IMG/VR virus record: IMGVR_UViG_3300032316_000335
Location: 1 to 31,163 of that record
DNA length: 31,163 nt
Source: a virus
Direction: 5' to 3' (one strand)
Positions within the stretch are counted from its first letter, which is position 1. Every line of letters starts with the position of its first letter. Under the pieces are notes generated by a model. The model ran no database searches. It was not told the DNA's origin and worked only from the letters and a program-made list of their open reading frames with translations. Positions 12,092-19,123 of this stretch are shown here, piece by piece. The position numbers and the translations under genes were made by a program.

Positions 12092-14058
12092 CCGCACCAT
12101 ACAAACAGATCATCACGATCGACTTCGAAACCTATTGGGACACCAAGGAAGGTTACACACTCAGCAAGATGACAACAGAGGAGTACATACGCCATGATAA
12201 ATTCAGAGCGTTCGGAGCTTGCGTCCATGTATACGGAAGCGATGAACCAACTAGATGGTTTGGAAATACAGAGTTACGTGAGTACCTTGATGGGGTCGAC
12301 TGGGGACGAACCGCAGTGCTTGCCCATAACGCACAGTTCGATGTATCCATTATGGAGTGGAGATACAACGCCCGACCATGTTTCATCTTCGATACCCTAT
12401 CGATGGCACGAGCTTTACGTGGCGTGGAAGTTGGAAACTCACTTGCAAAGCTCGCCCGTGACTTTGGGCTTCCAGATAAAGGTACAGCGGTTCATTCAAC
12501 TAACGGAGTTCACGAGTTGGACGCCGCGCTCGAAAGAGCACTCGCTGAGTACTGCAAACATGATGTGTTTCTGTGCGAGGAAATATTCAGACGGCTGGTG
12601 GATGCCTACCCATCGAAGGAGCTACGCCTCATCGACATGACACTCAAGATGTACACACGCCCAGTGTTGCAGCTTGACGCCCTCATGCTACATAACGCAA
12701 TCGAACAGGAGAAAGAAAATCGTGACGCACTACTACAAAGGCTTGGCGTGGAAGAAACTGCGCTGGCATCGAACCCAAAGTTTGCTGCACTACTTGAGAA
12801 ACTCAATGTGGTTCCGCCAACCAAGACAAGTAAGACGACTGGGAAGCAAGCATTTGCCCTCGCTAAAAACGATGCCCTATTTCAAACGCTACTCAATGGT
12901 GAACGTGAAGACGTTGCCCTACTTTGTGAAGCGCGTCTTCGGGTTAAGTCAACCACAGAGCGCACTAGGGCGCAGCGATTCCTCGACATCAGCCAGCGGG
13001 GTGCGCTTCCTGTCCCCCTCTCGTACTACGGGGCGCAGACGGGTAGGTGGACGGCGGCCAAAGGCTCGGCCATCAACATGCAAAACCTCAAGCGAGGCTC
13101 ATTCTTACGCAAAGCAATTATGGCTCCCGAAGGATACCAACTCGTTGTGGGGGATCTTTCGCAGATTGAACCGCGAGTACTCGCGTGGCTTTCGGATTAC
13201 CAAGATATGCTCACAATCTTCAGGGCAGGCGGTGACCCTTATGCCGCGTTCGGTGCACAGATGTTTAACATACCCGGACTTAGTAAGGAATCGCATCCAG
13301 ACTTACGGCAGTCTGCAAAAAGTGCGCTCCTTGGGTGTGGCTACGGACTTGGGTGGGCGGCGTTTGCGTCGCAACTTCTTGTCGGATTCCTTGGTGCACC
13401 GCCCGTTAGGTACGAGAAGGACTTTGCAAAGAAGCTAGGCGTGGATGGCCGGTACATTGACAAGTTCCTTGAGTGGGACGACAACTACACCAAGATGATG
13501 GAGATACCCCACACCTGTAGCGATCAGGAGCTACTCATTCACTGCGTAGCGGCCAAGAAGATCATCGACAAGTACAGGGCTACAGCGCACCCCGTTGTGA
13601 GCTTCTGGGACATGTGCTCTGGCCTGATTCAAACATCGCTTGCAGACGGCAAAGAGTTCGTGTATAAATGTATCACCTTCAGAAAAGGAGAGATAGTTCT
13701 GCCCAACGGCATGAGCTTGCTCTACCCAGACCTGCGCCAAGAGAAGGACGAGAAAGGTAGGAGCCAGTGGATATACGGGCCAGACGCTACCAAACTTTAC
13801 GCAGGTAAGATCACGAACAATGTGGTGCAGGGCACTGCGCGTATTGTGATGACAGATGGGATGCTGCGAACCGCAAAGAGATACTTTGTGGCGGGAACGG
13901 TGCATGACGAGCAGATCGTTGTTGTGCCCGAGGCAGAGGTTGAGGAAGCTAAGACTTGGGTCTTGGCTCAGATGACTATGGAGCCGCCCTACATGAAGGG
14001 TATTCCATTGGACGCTGACGGTGGTGCGCACCGTAGGTATGGATTAGCAAAAAACTAA
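12088..14058 (+). CDS. DNA polymerase I (family A) with 3'-5' exonuclease
   Basis: I choose TTG 12088, 8 bases after AAAGGAG (12073-12079) and overlapping the previous stop; no ATG lies nearby. The 656-aa product has an exonuclease domain with Exo I D12-F-E14, Exo II HNAQFD (D85) and Exo III YCKHD (Y155, D159). The polymerase part shows QTGRW (317-321), motif A VVGDLSQIEPR (D356), motif B RQSAKSALLGCGYG (R407, K411, Y419) and motif C VHDE (D607). No 5'-nuclease domain is present, as in T7-type phage polymerases. It would copy the phage genome with the primase-helicase encoded downstream. All catalytic residues are intact. Confidence 0.95.
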   Translation: MTAPYKQIITIDFETYWDTKEGYTLSKMTTEEYIRHDKFRAFGACVHVYGSDEPTRWFGNTELREYLDGVDWGRTAVLAHNAQFDVSIMEWRYNARPCFIFDTLSMARALRGVEVGNSLAKLARDFGLPDKGTAVHSTNGVHELDAALERALAEYCKHDVFLCEEIFRRLVDAYPSKELRLIDMTLKMYTRPVLQLDALMLHNAIEQEKENRDALLQRLGVEETALASNPKFAALLEKLNVVPPTKTSKTTGKQAFALAKNDALFQTLLNGEREDVALLCEARLRVKSTTERTRAQRFLDISQRGALPVPLSYYGAQTGRWTAAKGSAINMQNLKRGSFLRKAIMAPEGYQLVVGDLSQIEPRVLAWLSDYQDMLTIFRAGGDPYAAFGAQMFNIPGLSKESHPDLRQSAKSALLGCGYGLGWAAFASQLLVGFLGAPPVRYEKDFAKKLGVDGRYIDKFLEWDDNYTKMMEIPHTCSDQELLIHCVAAKKIIDKYRATAHPVVSFWDMCSGLIQTSLADGKEFVYKCITFRKGEIVLPNGMSLLYPDLRQEKDEKGRSQWIYGPDATKLYAGKITNNVVQGTARIVMTDGMLRTAKRYFVAGTVHDEQIVVVPEAEVEEAKTWVLAQMTMEPPYMKGIPLDADGGAHRRYGLAKN

Positions 14059-14070
14059 AAGGAGAAGTAA

Positions 14071-14352
14071 ATGGATGTGCATATTGAGTTGAAAAAAATT
14101 GACCTATCTGAGCACTATCTTGGAGACGTAAGTTTCCCCACGCTTGAAGCCGAGGTTCGCCGCATGGCGGCTGAGTATATTAAAGCCGTGTTGGAAGCAA
14201 ACCTGCGCTTCGAAATAGAGCAGATCAATGAGAGTAGCGAGTTGTACGCCGTACTGTGGGCGTGCTTGAGTGACGGGGTTGAAACCCCGATTGCTGAAAT
14301 ACCAGTTGATGCGCTATTCAAAGAATTTTTAGAAAGAAAGGAGAAAATATGA
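14071..14352 (+). CDS. Hypothetical protein, 93 aa
   Basis: ATG 14071 follows AAAAGGAG. The protein begins with a strand-like acidic segment (MDVHIELKKIDLSEHYLG), then a long helix (TLEAEVRRMAAEYIKAVLEANLRFEIEQ) and an acidic end. It overlaps the zincin gene by ATGA. No family recognised. Confidence 0.7.
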   Translation: MDVHIELKKIDLSEHYLGDVSFPTLEAEVRRMAAEYIKAVLEANLRFEIEQINESSELYAVLWACLSDGVETPIAEIPVDALFKEFLERKEKI

Positions 14353-14654
14353 GATTACCAACGCGTATGCGCGTGGGCAAGAAATGGTACAGCGTGGAGG
14401 TGGTGGAAGCCATGCTTCACCGCCGAGATATGGGGCGCACGTTCTATCCAGAGCAGTGCATCAGGCTTGGTAGGGTCAGCAACATTACAGGGCGTAAGTT
14501 CAGCAAGGATGAGTTAGCTGACACGTTCTGGCATGAGGTTGTCCACGCCATACTGGAGGACATGGGGCAGTACGATCTCAATAAAAACGAGGCGTTTGTC
14601 ACACAGTTTGCCAACCGATTAACAGTAGCAATAAAGACTGCGAAGTTTGAATGA
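14349..14654 (+). CDS. Minimal zinc metallopeptidase-like protein (HExxH), 101 aa
   Basis: The ATG overlaps the previous stop and follows AAGGAG (14337-14342). Residues 60-70 read FWHEVVHAILE, a canonical HExxH with H62, E63 and H66. E81 in the following helix (NEAFVTQFA) could be the third ligand, as in gluzincins. The first 55 residues form a small strand-rich domain. At 101 residues it is shorter than SprT or ImmA-type enzymes, so it may be an orphan zincin that cleaves a host or phage protein. Coupling to the Cas4-like nuclease gene (4-base overlap) suggests co-expression. Confidence 0.7.
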   Translation: MRLPTRMRVGKKWYSVEVVEAMLHRRDMGRTFYPEQCIRLGRVSNITGRKFSKDELADTFWHEVVHAILEDMGQYDLNKNEAFVTQFANRLTVAIKTAKFE

Positions 14655-15319
14655 CCAAGCCAATTACATGGAGCCACTCATCCCTCAAGGATTACGAGGG
14701 CTGCGCCCGTAGGTATCACGAAGTAAAGGTCTTGAAGAACTACAAGTTCCAAGAGACTGAGGCGACGCGCTACGGCACGGTACTACACGAAGCGGCTGAA
14801 CTCTACATCAAGGAAGGCAAGCCCATACCGCCTGAGTTTGCGTTCATCAAGGATACGCTCGATGCCCTGAACGTCAAGCCCGGAAGAAAGCTGTGCGAAC
14901 ACAAGATGGGGTTAACTGTGGACTTGCAGCCTTGTGAGTTTCTTGGCAAGGATGTGTGGCTTCGCGGCATTGCTGACTTGCTTATCATTGACGATGAGAA
15001 TTTAACTGGCTGGGTTGTAGACTATAAGACCGGCAACAACAAGTACCCAGATCGGGAGCAACTTAAACTGATGGCGCTCATGGTGTTTGCCCACTTCCCA
15101 CACATCCGCAAGGTCAACGCAGCGTTGCTGTTCGTGGTCAAGGATGATATGGTTAGAGCGTCATACACGATTGACCAAGCCGATGCAGAGTGGTGGCAGT
15201 ATCGCCAACGCGTAGCTAGGATTGAGCAAGCGCATGCAACAGGCGTATGGAACCCAAGACCCTCACCGCTGTGTCCTTGGTGTCCTGTTACAACCTGCGA
15301 AAACCACCCTAAACACTAA
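14651..15319 (+). CDS. Cas4/RecB-like PD-(D/E)XK nuclease with likely Fe-S cluster
   Basis: The ATG overlaps the previous stop. The 222-aa protein has the RecB-family signature: SSLKDYEGCARRY, GTVLHE (H46), GIADLL (D109), VVDYKTG (D124, K126) and QLKLMAL (Q137). It has four cysteines placed as in Cas4 and AddB: one at the N-terminus (C18) and three at the C-terminus (C208, C211, C216 in CPWCPVTTC). That pattern makes a 4Fe-4S staple. Such phage enzymes resect or trim DNA ends in recombination. No cas genes or CRISPR array are nearby, so a phage recombination role is preferred. Confidence 0.9.
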   Translation: MTKPITWSHSSLKDYEGCARRYHEVKVLKNYKFQETEATRYGTVLHEAAELYIKEGKPIPPEFAFIKDTLDALNVKPGRKLCEHKMGLTVDLQPCEFLGKDVWLRGIADLLIIDDENLTGWVVDYKTGNNKYPDREQLKLMALMVFAHFPHIRKVNAALLFVVKDDMVRASYTIDQADAEWWQYRQRVARIEQAHATGVWNPRPSPLCPWCPVTTCENHPKH

Positions 15320-15330
15320 AGGAAAAAATT

Positions 15331-15564
15331 ATGGCTACACGCAACTACCGCAGTGAGTACGACAACTACCAAGGCACACCCGAGCAGATCAAGAAACGCG
15401 CAGGCCGAGTCAAGGCTAGGCGCGTGATGGAGAAGACGGGTGCGGCCACCAAGGGTGACGGCAAGGATGTGGATCACATCAAGCCCATGCGCTCAGGCGG
15501 TACGTCAACGAAGGGCAACCTTCGCATGCGAAGTAAGTCAGCGAACAGATCAGATAATAAATAA
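15331..15564 (+). CDS. Small HNH-like endonuclease, 77 aa
   Basis: The protein is basic. Its core is KDVDHIKPMRSGG (D48, H49), then N63 in KGNLRM and N72 in SANRS, matching the D-H, N, N/H core of short HNH proteins. It lacks the paired zinc Cys often seen in larger HNH enzymes. Similar short basic phage proteins with an N-terminal YRSEYDNY-type motif are usually annotated as HNH or unknown. Cleavage activity is plausible but not certain. The start has AAGGAAA upstream. Confidence 0.65.
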   Translation: MATRNYRSEYDNYQGTPEQIKKRAGRVKARRVMEKTGAATKGDGKDVDHIKPMRSGGTSTKGNLRMRSKSANRSDNK

Positions 15565-15575
15565 ACGGAGAAAGC

Positions 15576-17135
15576 ATGGAAATCATCGAGGACAAAGCAC
15601 TTGTCTTTCGCACCCGCAACCCAGAGAAGTATCAGGTAATCCCAAAACACAAAATCATCGAGCGCATGGATGGTGGCTACGACGTGGCCGTGTATTGGGG
15701 TCTTGATGAGTGTCGGGTACTGCGCAATCTTGGTGTGAAAAACATTCAGTCGCCTATCACTAGGAGATATAACTGGCCGGGTAAATACACACCCATGGCT
15801 CACCAAAAAGATACATCGTCTTTCTTGACGCTAAACCGCAAAGCCTTCGTGTTTAGCGAGCCGGGTACTGGTAAGACGCTCTCCGCTTTATGGGCGGCTG
15901 ACTACTTGATGCAACGTGGTGAAGTTAGGCGTTGTTTGATACTGTGCCCCTTGTCGATCATGCAGTCCGCATGGCTTGGTGACTTGAACAACAGTATCAT
16001 CCATCGCTCTGCCATCGTCGCGCACCATGCGCAGGCTAGTCGCCGTATCGAGATGGTTCAGCAAGATTACGAATTTGTAATTGCCAACTACGACGGGTTA
16101 AATCTAATCGCTGACGAGATCAATAATGATGGGCGCTTTGATCTAGTAATTGTTGACGAGGCTAATGCGTACAAGACCATTACAACTAAGCGCTGGAAGA
16201 CCCTCAAGTCCATCATCAAGCCCAACACATTCCTGTGGATGATGACGGGTACACCCGCATCGCAGTCGCCTGCTGATGCGTACGGTCTAGCCAAGTTGGT
16301 CAACCCCGAAGGTGTGCCCAAGTTTTTCACTGCATGGCGAGATCAGGTCATGCACAAGGTAACGCTCTTTAAATGGGCGGCTAAACCAAACGCACCAGAA
16401 CTGGTACATGAAGCGCTACAGCCAGCAATACGCTTCACAAAAGAAGCGTGTTTAGATTTACCCCCTGTCCTTACCATGACGCGTGAAGTCCCGCTGACCC
16501 CACAGCAGGCCAAGTATTACAACCTTCTCAAAGACAAGATGATGGTGTACGCGGCAGGTGAGACGATCAGTGCAGTCAACGCCGCCGCAGGGGTATCCAA
16601 GCTCTTACAGATAAGTTGTGGTGCAGCCTATACCGATGACAAGGAAGTTGTAGAGTTTGACTCAGCGCCTCGCCTTGGTGTGCTAGAAGAAATCTTAGAA
16701 GAGACAACGCGCAAGGTCATTATCTTTGCGCTGTTCCGAAGCATCATCGACACGATACACACGCACCTCTCAAACCGAGGCATACCAAACGAGTGCATCC
16801 ACGGCAGTGTGACACCGCCCAAACGTGCAGACATCATCAGGCGATTTCAAAACGAGTCTGAGCCTCGCGTGTTGGTGATGCAACCGCAAGCTACCGCACA
16901 CGGGATTACCCTAACTGCCGCTGACACCGTGGTTTTTTATGGGCCACTCATGAGCGTGGAGCAATACGTGCAGTGCATAGCACGAGCCGACCGCAAAGGT
17001 CAAGATTCCGACAAAGTTACTGTGATACACATTCAGGGTAGCCCGATCGAGAAGAAGATGTTTAAAGCATTACAAGACAAAGTAAGTGATAACTCTTTAC
17101 TTACTGAGATGTTCGACACAGAAATAAATTCATGA
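15576..17135 (+). CDS. SNF2-family DNA helicase/translocase
   Basis: ATG 15576 follows CGGAG. The 519-aa product has two RecA-like lobes. Lobe 1 has EPGTGKT (Walker A, K100), LILCPLSIMQSAW (motif Ia), VDEAN (194-197, Walker B variant of DEAH) and TGTP (224-227). Lobe 2 has VIIFALFRS (IV), then QATAHGITLTAADTV (V) and QCIARADRKGQ (VI). The AHGITLTAA and ARADRKGQ motifs are typical of SNF2 helicases such as phage and RapA-like enzymes. A 70-residue N-terminal domain precedes lobe 1. It probably remodels protein-DNA complexes or works with the VRR-NUC and Cas4-like nucleases. It ends the polymerase-to-helicase run before a new promoter. Confidence 0.9.
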   Translation: MEIIEDKALVFRTRNPEKYQVIPKHKIIERMDGGYDVAVYWGLDECRVLRNLGVKNIQSPITRRYNWPGKYTPMAHQKDTSSFLTLNRKAFVFSEPGTGKTLSALWAADYLMQRGEVRRCLILCPLSIMQSAWLGDLNNSIIHRSAIVAHHAQASRRIEMVQQDYEFVIANYDGLNLIADEINNDGRFDLVIVDEANAYKTITTKRWKTLKSIIKPNTFLWMMTGTPASQSPADAYGLAKLVNPEGVPKFFTAWRDQVMHKVTLFKWAAKPNAPELVHEALQPAIRFTKEACLDLPPVLTMTREVPLTPQQAKYYNLLKDKMMVYAAGETISAVNAAAGVSKLLQISCGAAYTDDKEVVEFDSAPRLGVLEEILEETTRKVIIFALFRSIIDTIHTHLSNRGIPNECIHGSVTPPKRADIIRRFQNESEPRVLVMQPQATAHGITLTAADTVVFYGPLMSVEQYVQCIARADRKGQDSDKVTVIHIQGSPIEKKMFKALQDKVSDNSLLTEMFDTEINS

Positions 17136-17142
17136 AAGGGGG

Positions 17143-17186
17143 TTGCAACGTAAAGAAATCTATGTAAACTGTCAAACCTTAGACAA
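17143..17186 (+). promoter_or_regulatory. Promoter and operator upstream of the 17209 gene
   Basis: TTGCAA (17143-17148), a 16-bp spacer and TAAACT (17165-17170) match 4 of 6 bases at each box. CTGTCAAACCTTAGACAA (17169-17186) overlaps the expected start point and, in reverse complement, matches the 8418 operator at 14 of 18 positions. This suggests shared regulation of the two clusters. Confidence 0.45.
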
Positions 17187-17208
17187 AACAAATACAGGAG
17201 AAAGCACA

Positions 17209-17622
17209 ATGTCTGAACAAAACCAAGAGCCAATTCCATTGGACAGGCTCGCAAAAATCTATCGCAAAATCAAGGAGCGCATCGACCGCTTGACTCAAGA
17301 GTACGACACCGAAATGGAAACTCTTAAAGGTCAGCAAGATGAAATCCGCTTTGCGATGAAAGACCAAATGAAGTCCATGGGCGTCAAGTCCGTGCAGACT
17401 TCCTTTGGAACTGTGTCAATGGTGACCAAGACGCGTTACAACACGCAGGACTGGGACTCATTCAAGAAGTTTATTCTTGAGCATGAAGTCGTGGACTTGC
17501 TGGAGAAACGCATCGCGCAAACCAACATGGCACGGTACCTCGAAGAGAACCCGGGCTCTCTCCCGCCGGGCTTGAACTCTGTAACGGAGTTTGAGATTCG
17601 CGTAACTAAACCAACCAAGTAA
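17209..17622 (+). CDS. Gp157-like coiled-coil protein, 137 aa
   Basis: I choose ATG 17209, 8 bases after CAGGAG (17195-17200). A longer frame from TTG 17143 would overlap the promoter and operator. Residues 10-60 are coiled coil (YRKIKERIDRLTQEYDTEMETLKGQQDEIRF). Then comes a beta-rich part (SVQTSFGTVSMVTKTRYN) and a C-terminal region (WDSFKKFILEHEVVDLLEKR, then EFEIRVTKP). This coiled coil plus beta layout is typical of siphovirus Gp157-like proteins, found next to recombinases and SSBs. It is immediately upstream of the SSB-like gene, which fits that family. Family call moderate. Confidence 0.6.
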   Translation: MSEQNQEPIPLDRLAKIYRKIKERIDRLTQEYDTEMETLKGQQDEIRFAMKDQMKSMGVKSVQTSFGTVSMVTKTRYNTQDWDSFKKFILEHEVVDLLEKRIAQTNMARYLEENPGSLPPGLNSVTEFEIRVTKPTK

Positions 17623-17629
17623 ATTTATC

Positions 17630-18598
17630 ATGACAAATATCGCACTATTTAACCCTTCCAATGTTCCCTCATTCGTACGCAACCACGAGTTATCTGAGAC
17701 AGCCAAAGCCCTGACAGGTGGCGGCGTAGGCAACAGCACACAGCGCATCTCCATCAAAGGTGGTGTGTTCCGTTTGCTGGCCGGTGGCAAGGAGATTGCC
17801 GCTATCGACGAACGCTTTTTGGACGTCATCATCGTCAAGGCTGCCCCCAAGGTCAGCCGCATCTTCTACGCTAAGTCTTATGACGGTGATAACATCACTG
17901 GCCCTGACTGCTGGAGCAACGATGGTGATCGCCCAGACGCATCCGCTGAGAACAAGCAAGCTACAACTTGCATGTCATGCCCTCAGAATATCGCAGGTTC
18001 AGGTCAAGGCAACAGCCGCGCCTGCCGCTACCAACAACGCTTGGCTGTGGTGCTTGAGAACAACATTGAAGGTGCAGTATTGCAGTTGACTTTGCCAGCC
18101 ACTTCGGTGTTTGGTAAGGAAGACGGAGATAAGCGCCCATTGCAAGCCTTCGCTCGCAACTTGGCCATGCAGAACCCACCTATCAGCCCTGAGATGGTTG
18201 TGACTCGTATGAAGTTCGACACGAAAGCAGAAGCGCCCAAGTTGCACTTCGCGCCTAATCGTTGGTTGACTCCAGAAGAGTATGAGATCGTTAAGGCTCA
18301 AGGCGAAAGCGATGAAGCCAAGCGTGCAGTTGTGATGACTGTTGCCGCTTCTGATGGTGTGAAGCCTGCTCCTGCCCCTTTGAAGATCGAGGGCACACGC
18401 CCCATGGGTGAGTTGACCAAGGAAGAAGACGCTCCAGCATACGAGCCGATCGCGGCCAAGGCAAAAGCGAAAGCCAAGCCAGTCGAGGCAGAGGAAGATG
18501 CTGAACCAGAAGTCCGTAAGGAGTCTGCAAAGCCGTCGGCTGTGCCTGCCAAGAAAGGTAAGCTGGCTGACATCGTGTCCGATTGGGACGATGAGTAA
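17630..18598 (+). CDS. Probable single-stranded DNA-binding protein, zinc-containing
   Basis: ATG 17630 is 8 bases after the previous stop and lacks a clear ribosome binding site, so it may depend on coupling. Residues 35-215 form a strand-rich core. C94, C114, C117 and C132 could bind zinc (CxxC at 114-117), as one site does in T4 gp32. Residues 265-310 are a low-complexity Ala/Lys/Glu/Pro linker. The C-terminus is acidic with a hydrophobic/aromatic residue (LADIVSDWDDE), like the protein-interaction tips of SSB proteins. Its position between a Gp157-like protein and the primase fits a replication SSB. The family is not certain from sequence alone. Confidence 0.6.
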   Translation: MTNIALFNPSNVPSFVRNHELSETAKALTGGGVGNSTQRISIKGGVFRLLAGGKEIAAIDERFLDVIIVKAAPKVSRIFYAKSYDGDNITGPDCWSNDGDRPDASAENKQATTCMSCPQNIAGSGQGNSRACRYQQRLAVVLENNIEGAVLQLTLPATSVFGKEDGDKRPLQAFARNLAMQNPPISPEMVVTRMKFDTKAEAPKLHFAPNRWLTPEEYEIVKAQGESDEAKRAVVMTVAASDGVKPAPAPLKIEGTRPMGELTKEEDAPAYEPIAAKAKAKAKPVEAEEDAEPEVRKESAKPSAVPAKKGKLADIVSDWDDE

Positions 18599-18674
18599 TT
18601 GAATCGGGGGGAACGCTGTGCAAAGGCTTTTTCTAGCTTGCAGACGAGCAGTTAGTACCCCCACCTAAAACACT

Positions 18675-18953
18675 ATGGCCTATTCACAAAAAGTAATTGA
18701 CGCAGTGATGGCTGCAAAGAAAACGCCGGGCAATCAGCTTGGACGTTGGGCGATCTATTTGGATTTCCCTGTGACGAAGATTGCTTATGCGCTCGGGGTC
18801 ACACGCCAAACTGTATACAACTGGTTTGAAGGTAAGGATGTTTTTGTCGCGTATCAAAATCGCGTAGAACTCCTCTTAGAAATAATGAAGTCCTCAAAGG
18901 ACGCACAACAAGCATGGAGAAGAATATGCAAGGAATACAACCTAGAACCTTGA
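18675..18953 (+). CDS. Small helix-turn-helix protein, 92 aa
   Basis: The product is helical. Around residues 32-52, FPVTKIAYALGVTRQTVYNWF is a classic helix-turn-helix with a GVTRQTVYNW recognition helix, as in Cro/CI and host XRE-type proteins. It has no obvious oligomerisation or cleavage domain. No good ribosome binding site precedes ATG 18675; the 76-base gap upstream is GC-rich and may be structured. It could be the regulator that binds the GTCTAA operators, but the evidence is only that it is a DNA-binding protein encoded in the same phage. Confidence 0.75.
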   Translation: MAYSQKVIDAVMAAKKTPGNQLGRWAIYLDFPVTKIAYALGVTRQTVYNWFEGKDVFVAYQNRVELLLEIMKSSKDAQQAWRRICKEYNLEP

Positions 18954-19108
18954 CTAACAGGGAACTCATCAACTACTGCGCTGATGCGGTGGATGACCCG
19001 TTTGGTATGCCAAAGGAATGGCAGAAGGAATTACTGCGCCGCTTTGTAGCAACTGCCCCAACAGACGAACACCCGTTCATCGATCCAAACCAACAAAACC
19101 TTTTCTGA
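18926..19108 (+). CDS. Small hypothetical protein, 60 aa
   Basis: I choose ATG 18926, 4 bases after GGAGAA (18916-18921); an ATG at 18914 has no such site. It overlaps the 3' end of the HTH gene. The product is helical and acidic (TNRELINYCADAVDDPFGMP, then WQKELLRRFVAT) and ends with DPNQQNLF, similar to a short peptide tail that could bind a partner such as a clamp (QxxLF-like). That clamp-binding reading is speculative. Confidence 0.6.
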   Translation: MQGIQPRTLTNRELINYCADAVDDPFGMPKEWQKELLRRFVATAPTDEHPFIDPNQQNLF

Positions 19109-19123
19109 TTAAGGCGGACAAAT

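Noticed and set aside
12674-13438. A 254-codon plus-strand frame inside the DNA polymerase gene.
   Set aside because: The overlapping frame is Ser/Arg-rich without domain features, while the polymerase frame has all catalytic motifs.
14651-15319. The Cas4-like nuclease as part of a phage-borne CRISPR-Cas adaptation system.
   Set aside because: No Cas1, Cas2, other cas gene or repeat array is present; stand-alone Cas4-like nucleases are common in phage recombination modules.
17999-18664. A 221-codon minus-strand frame opposite the SSB-like gene.
   Set aside because: It has no ribosome binding site or recognisable domain and is antisense to a coherent protein.
18599-18674. G-run and C-run ends of the gap before the HTH gene as a regulatory hairpin.
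   Set aside because: GGGGGG and CCCCC could pair, but the segment between has only a 5-bp inner stem; the evidence is too thin to list.
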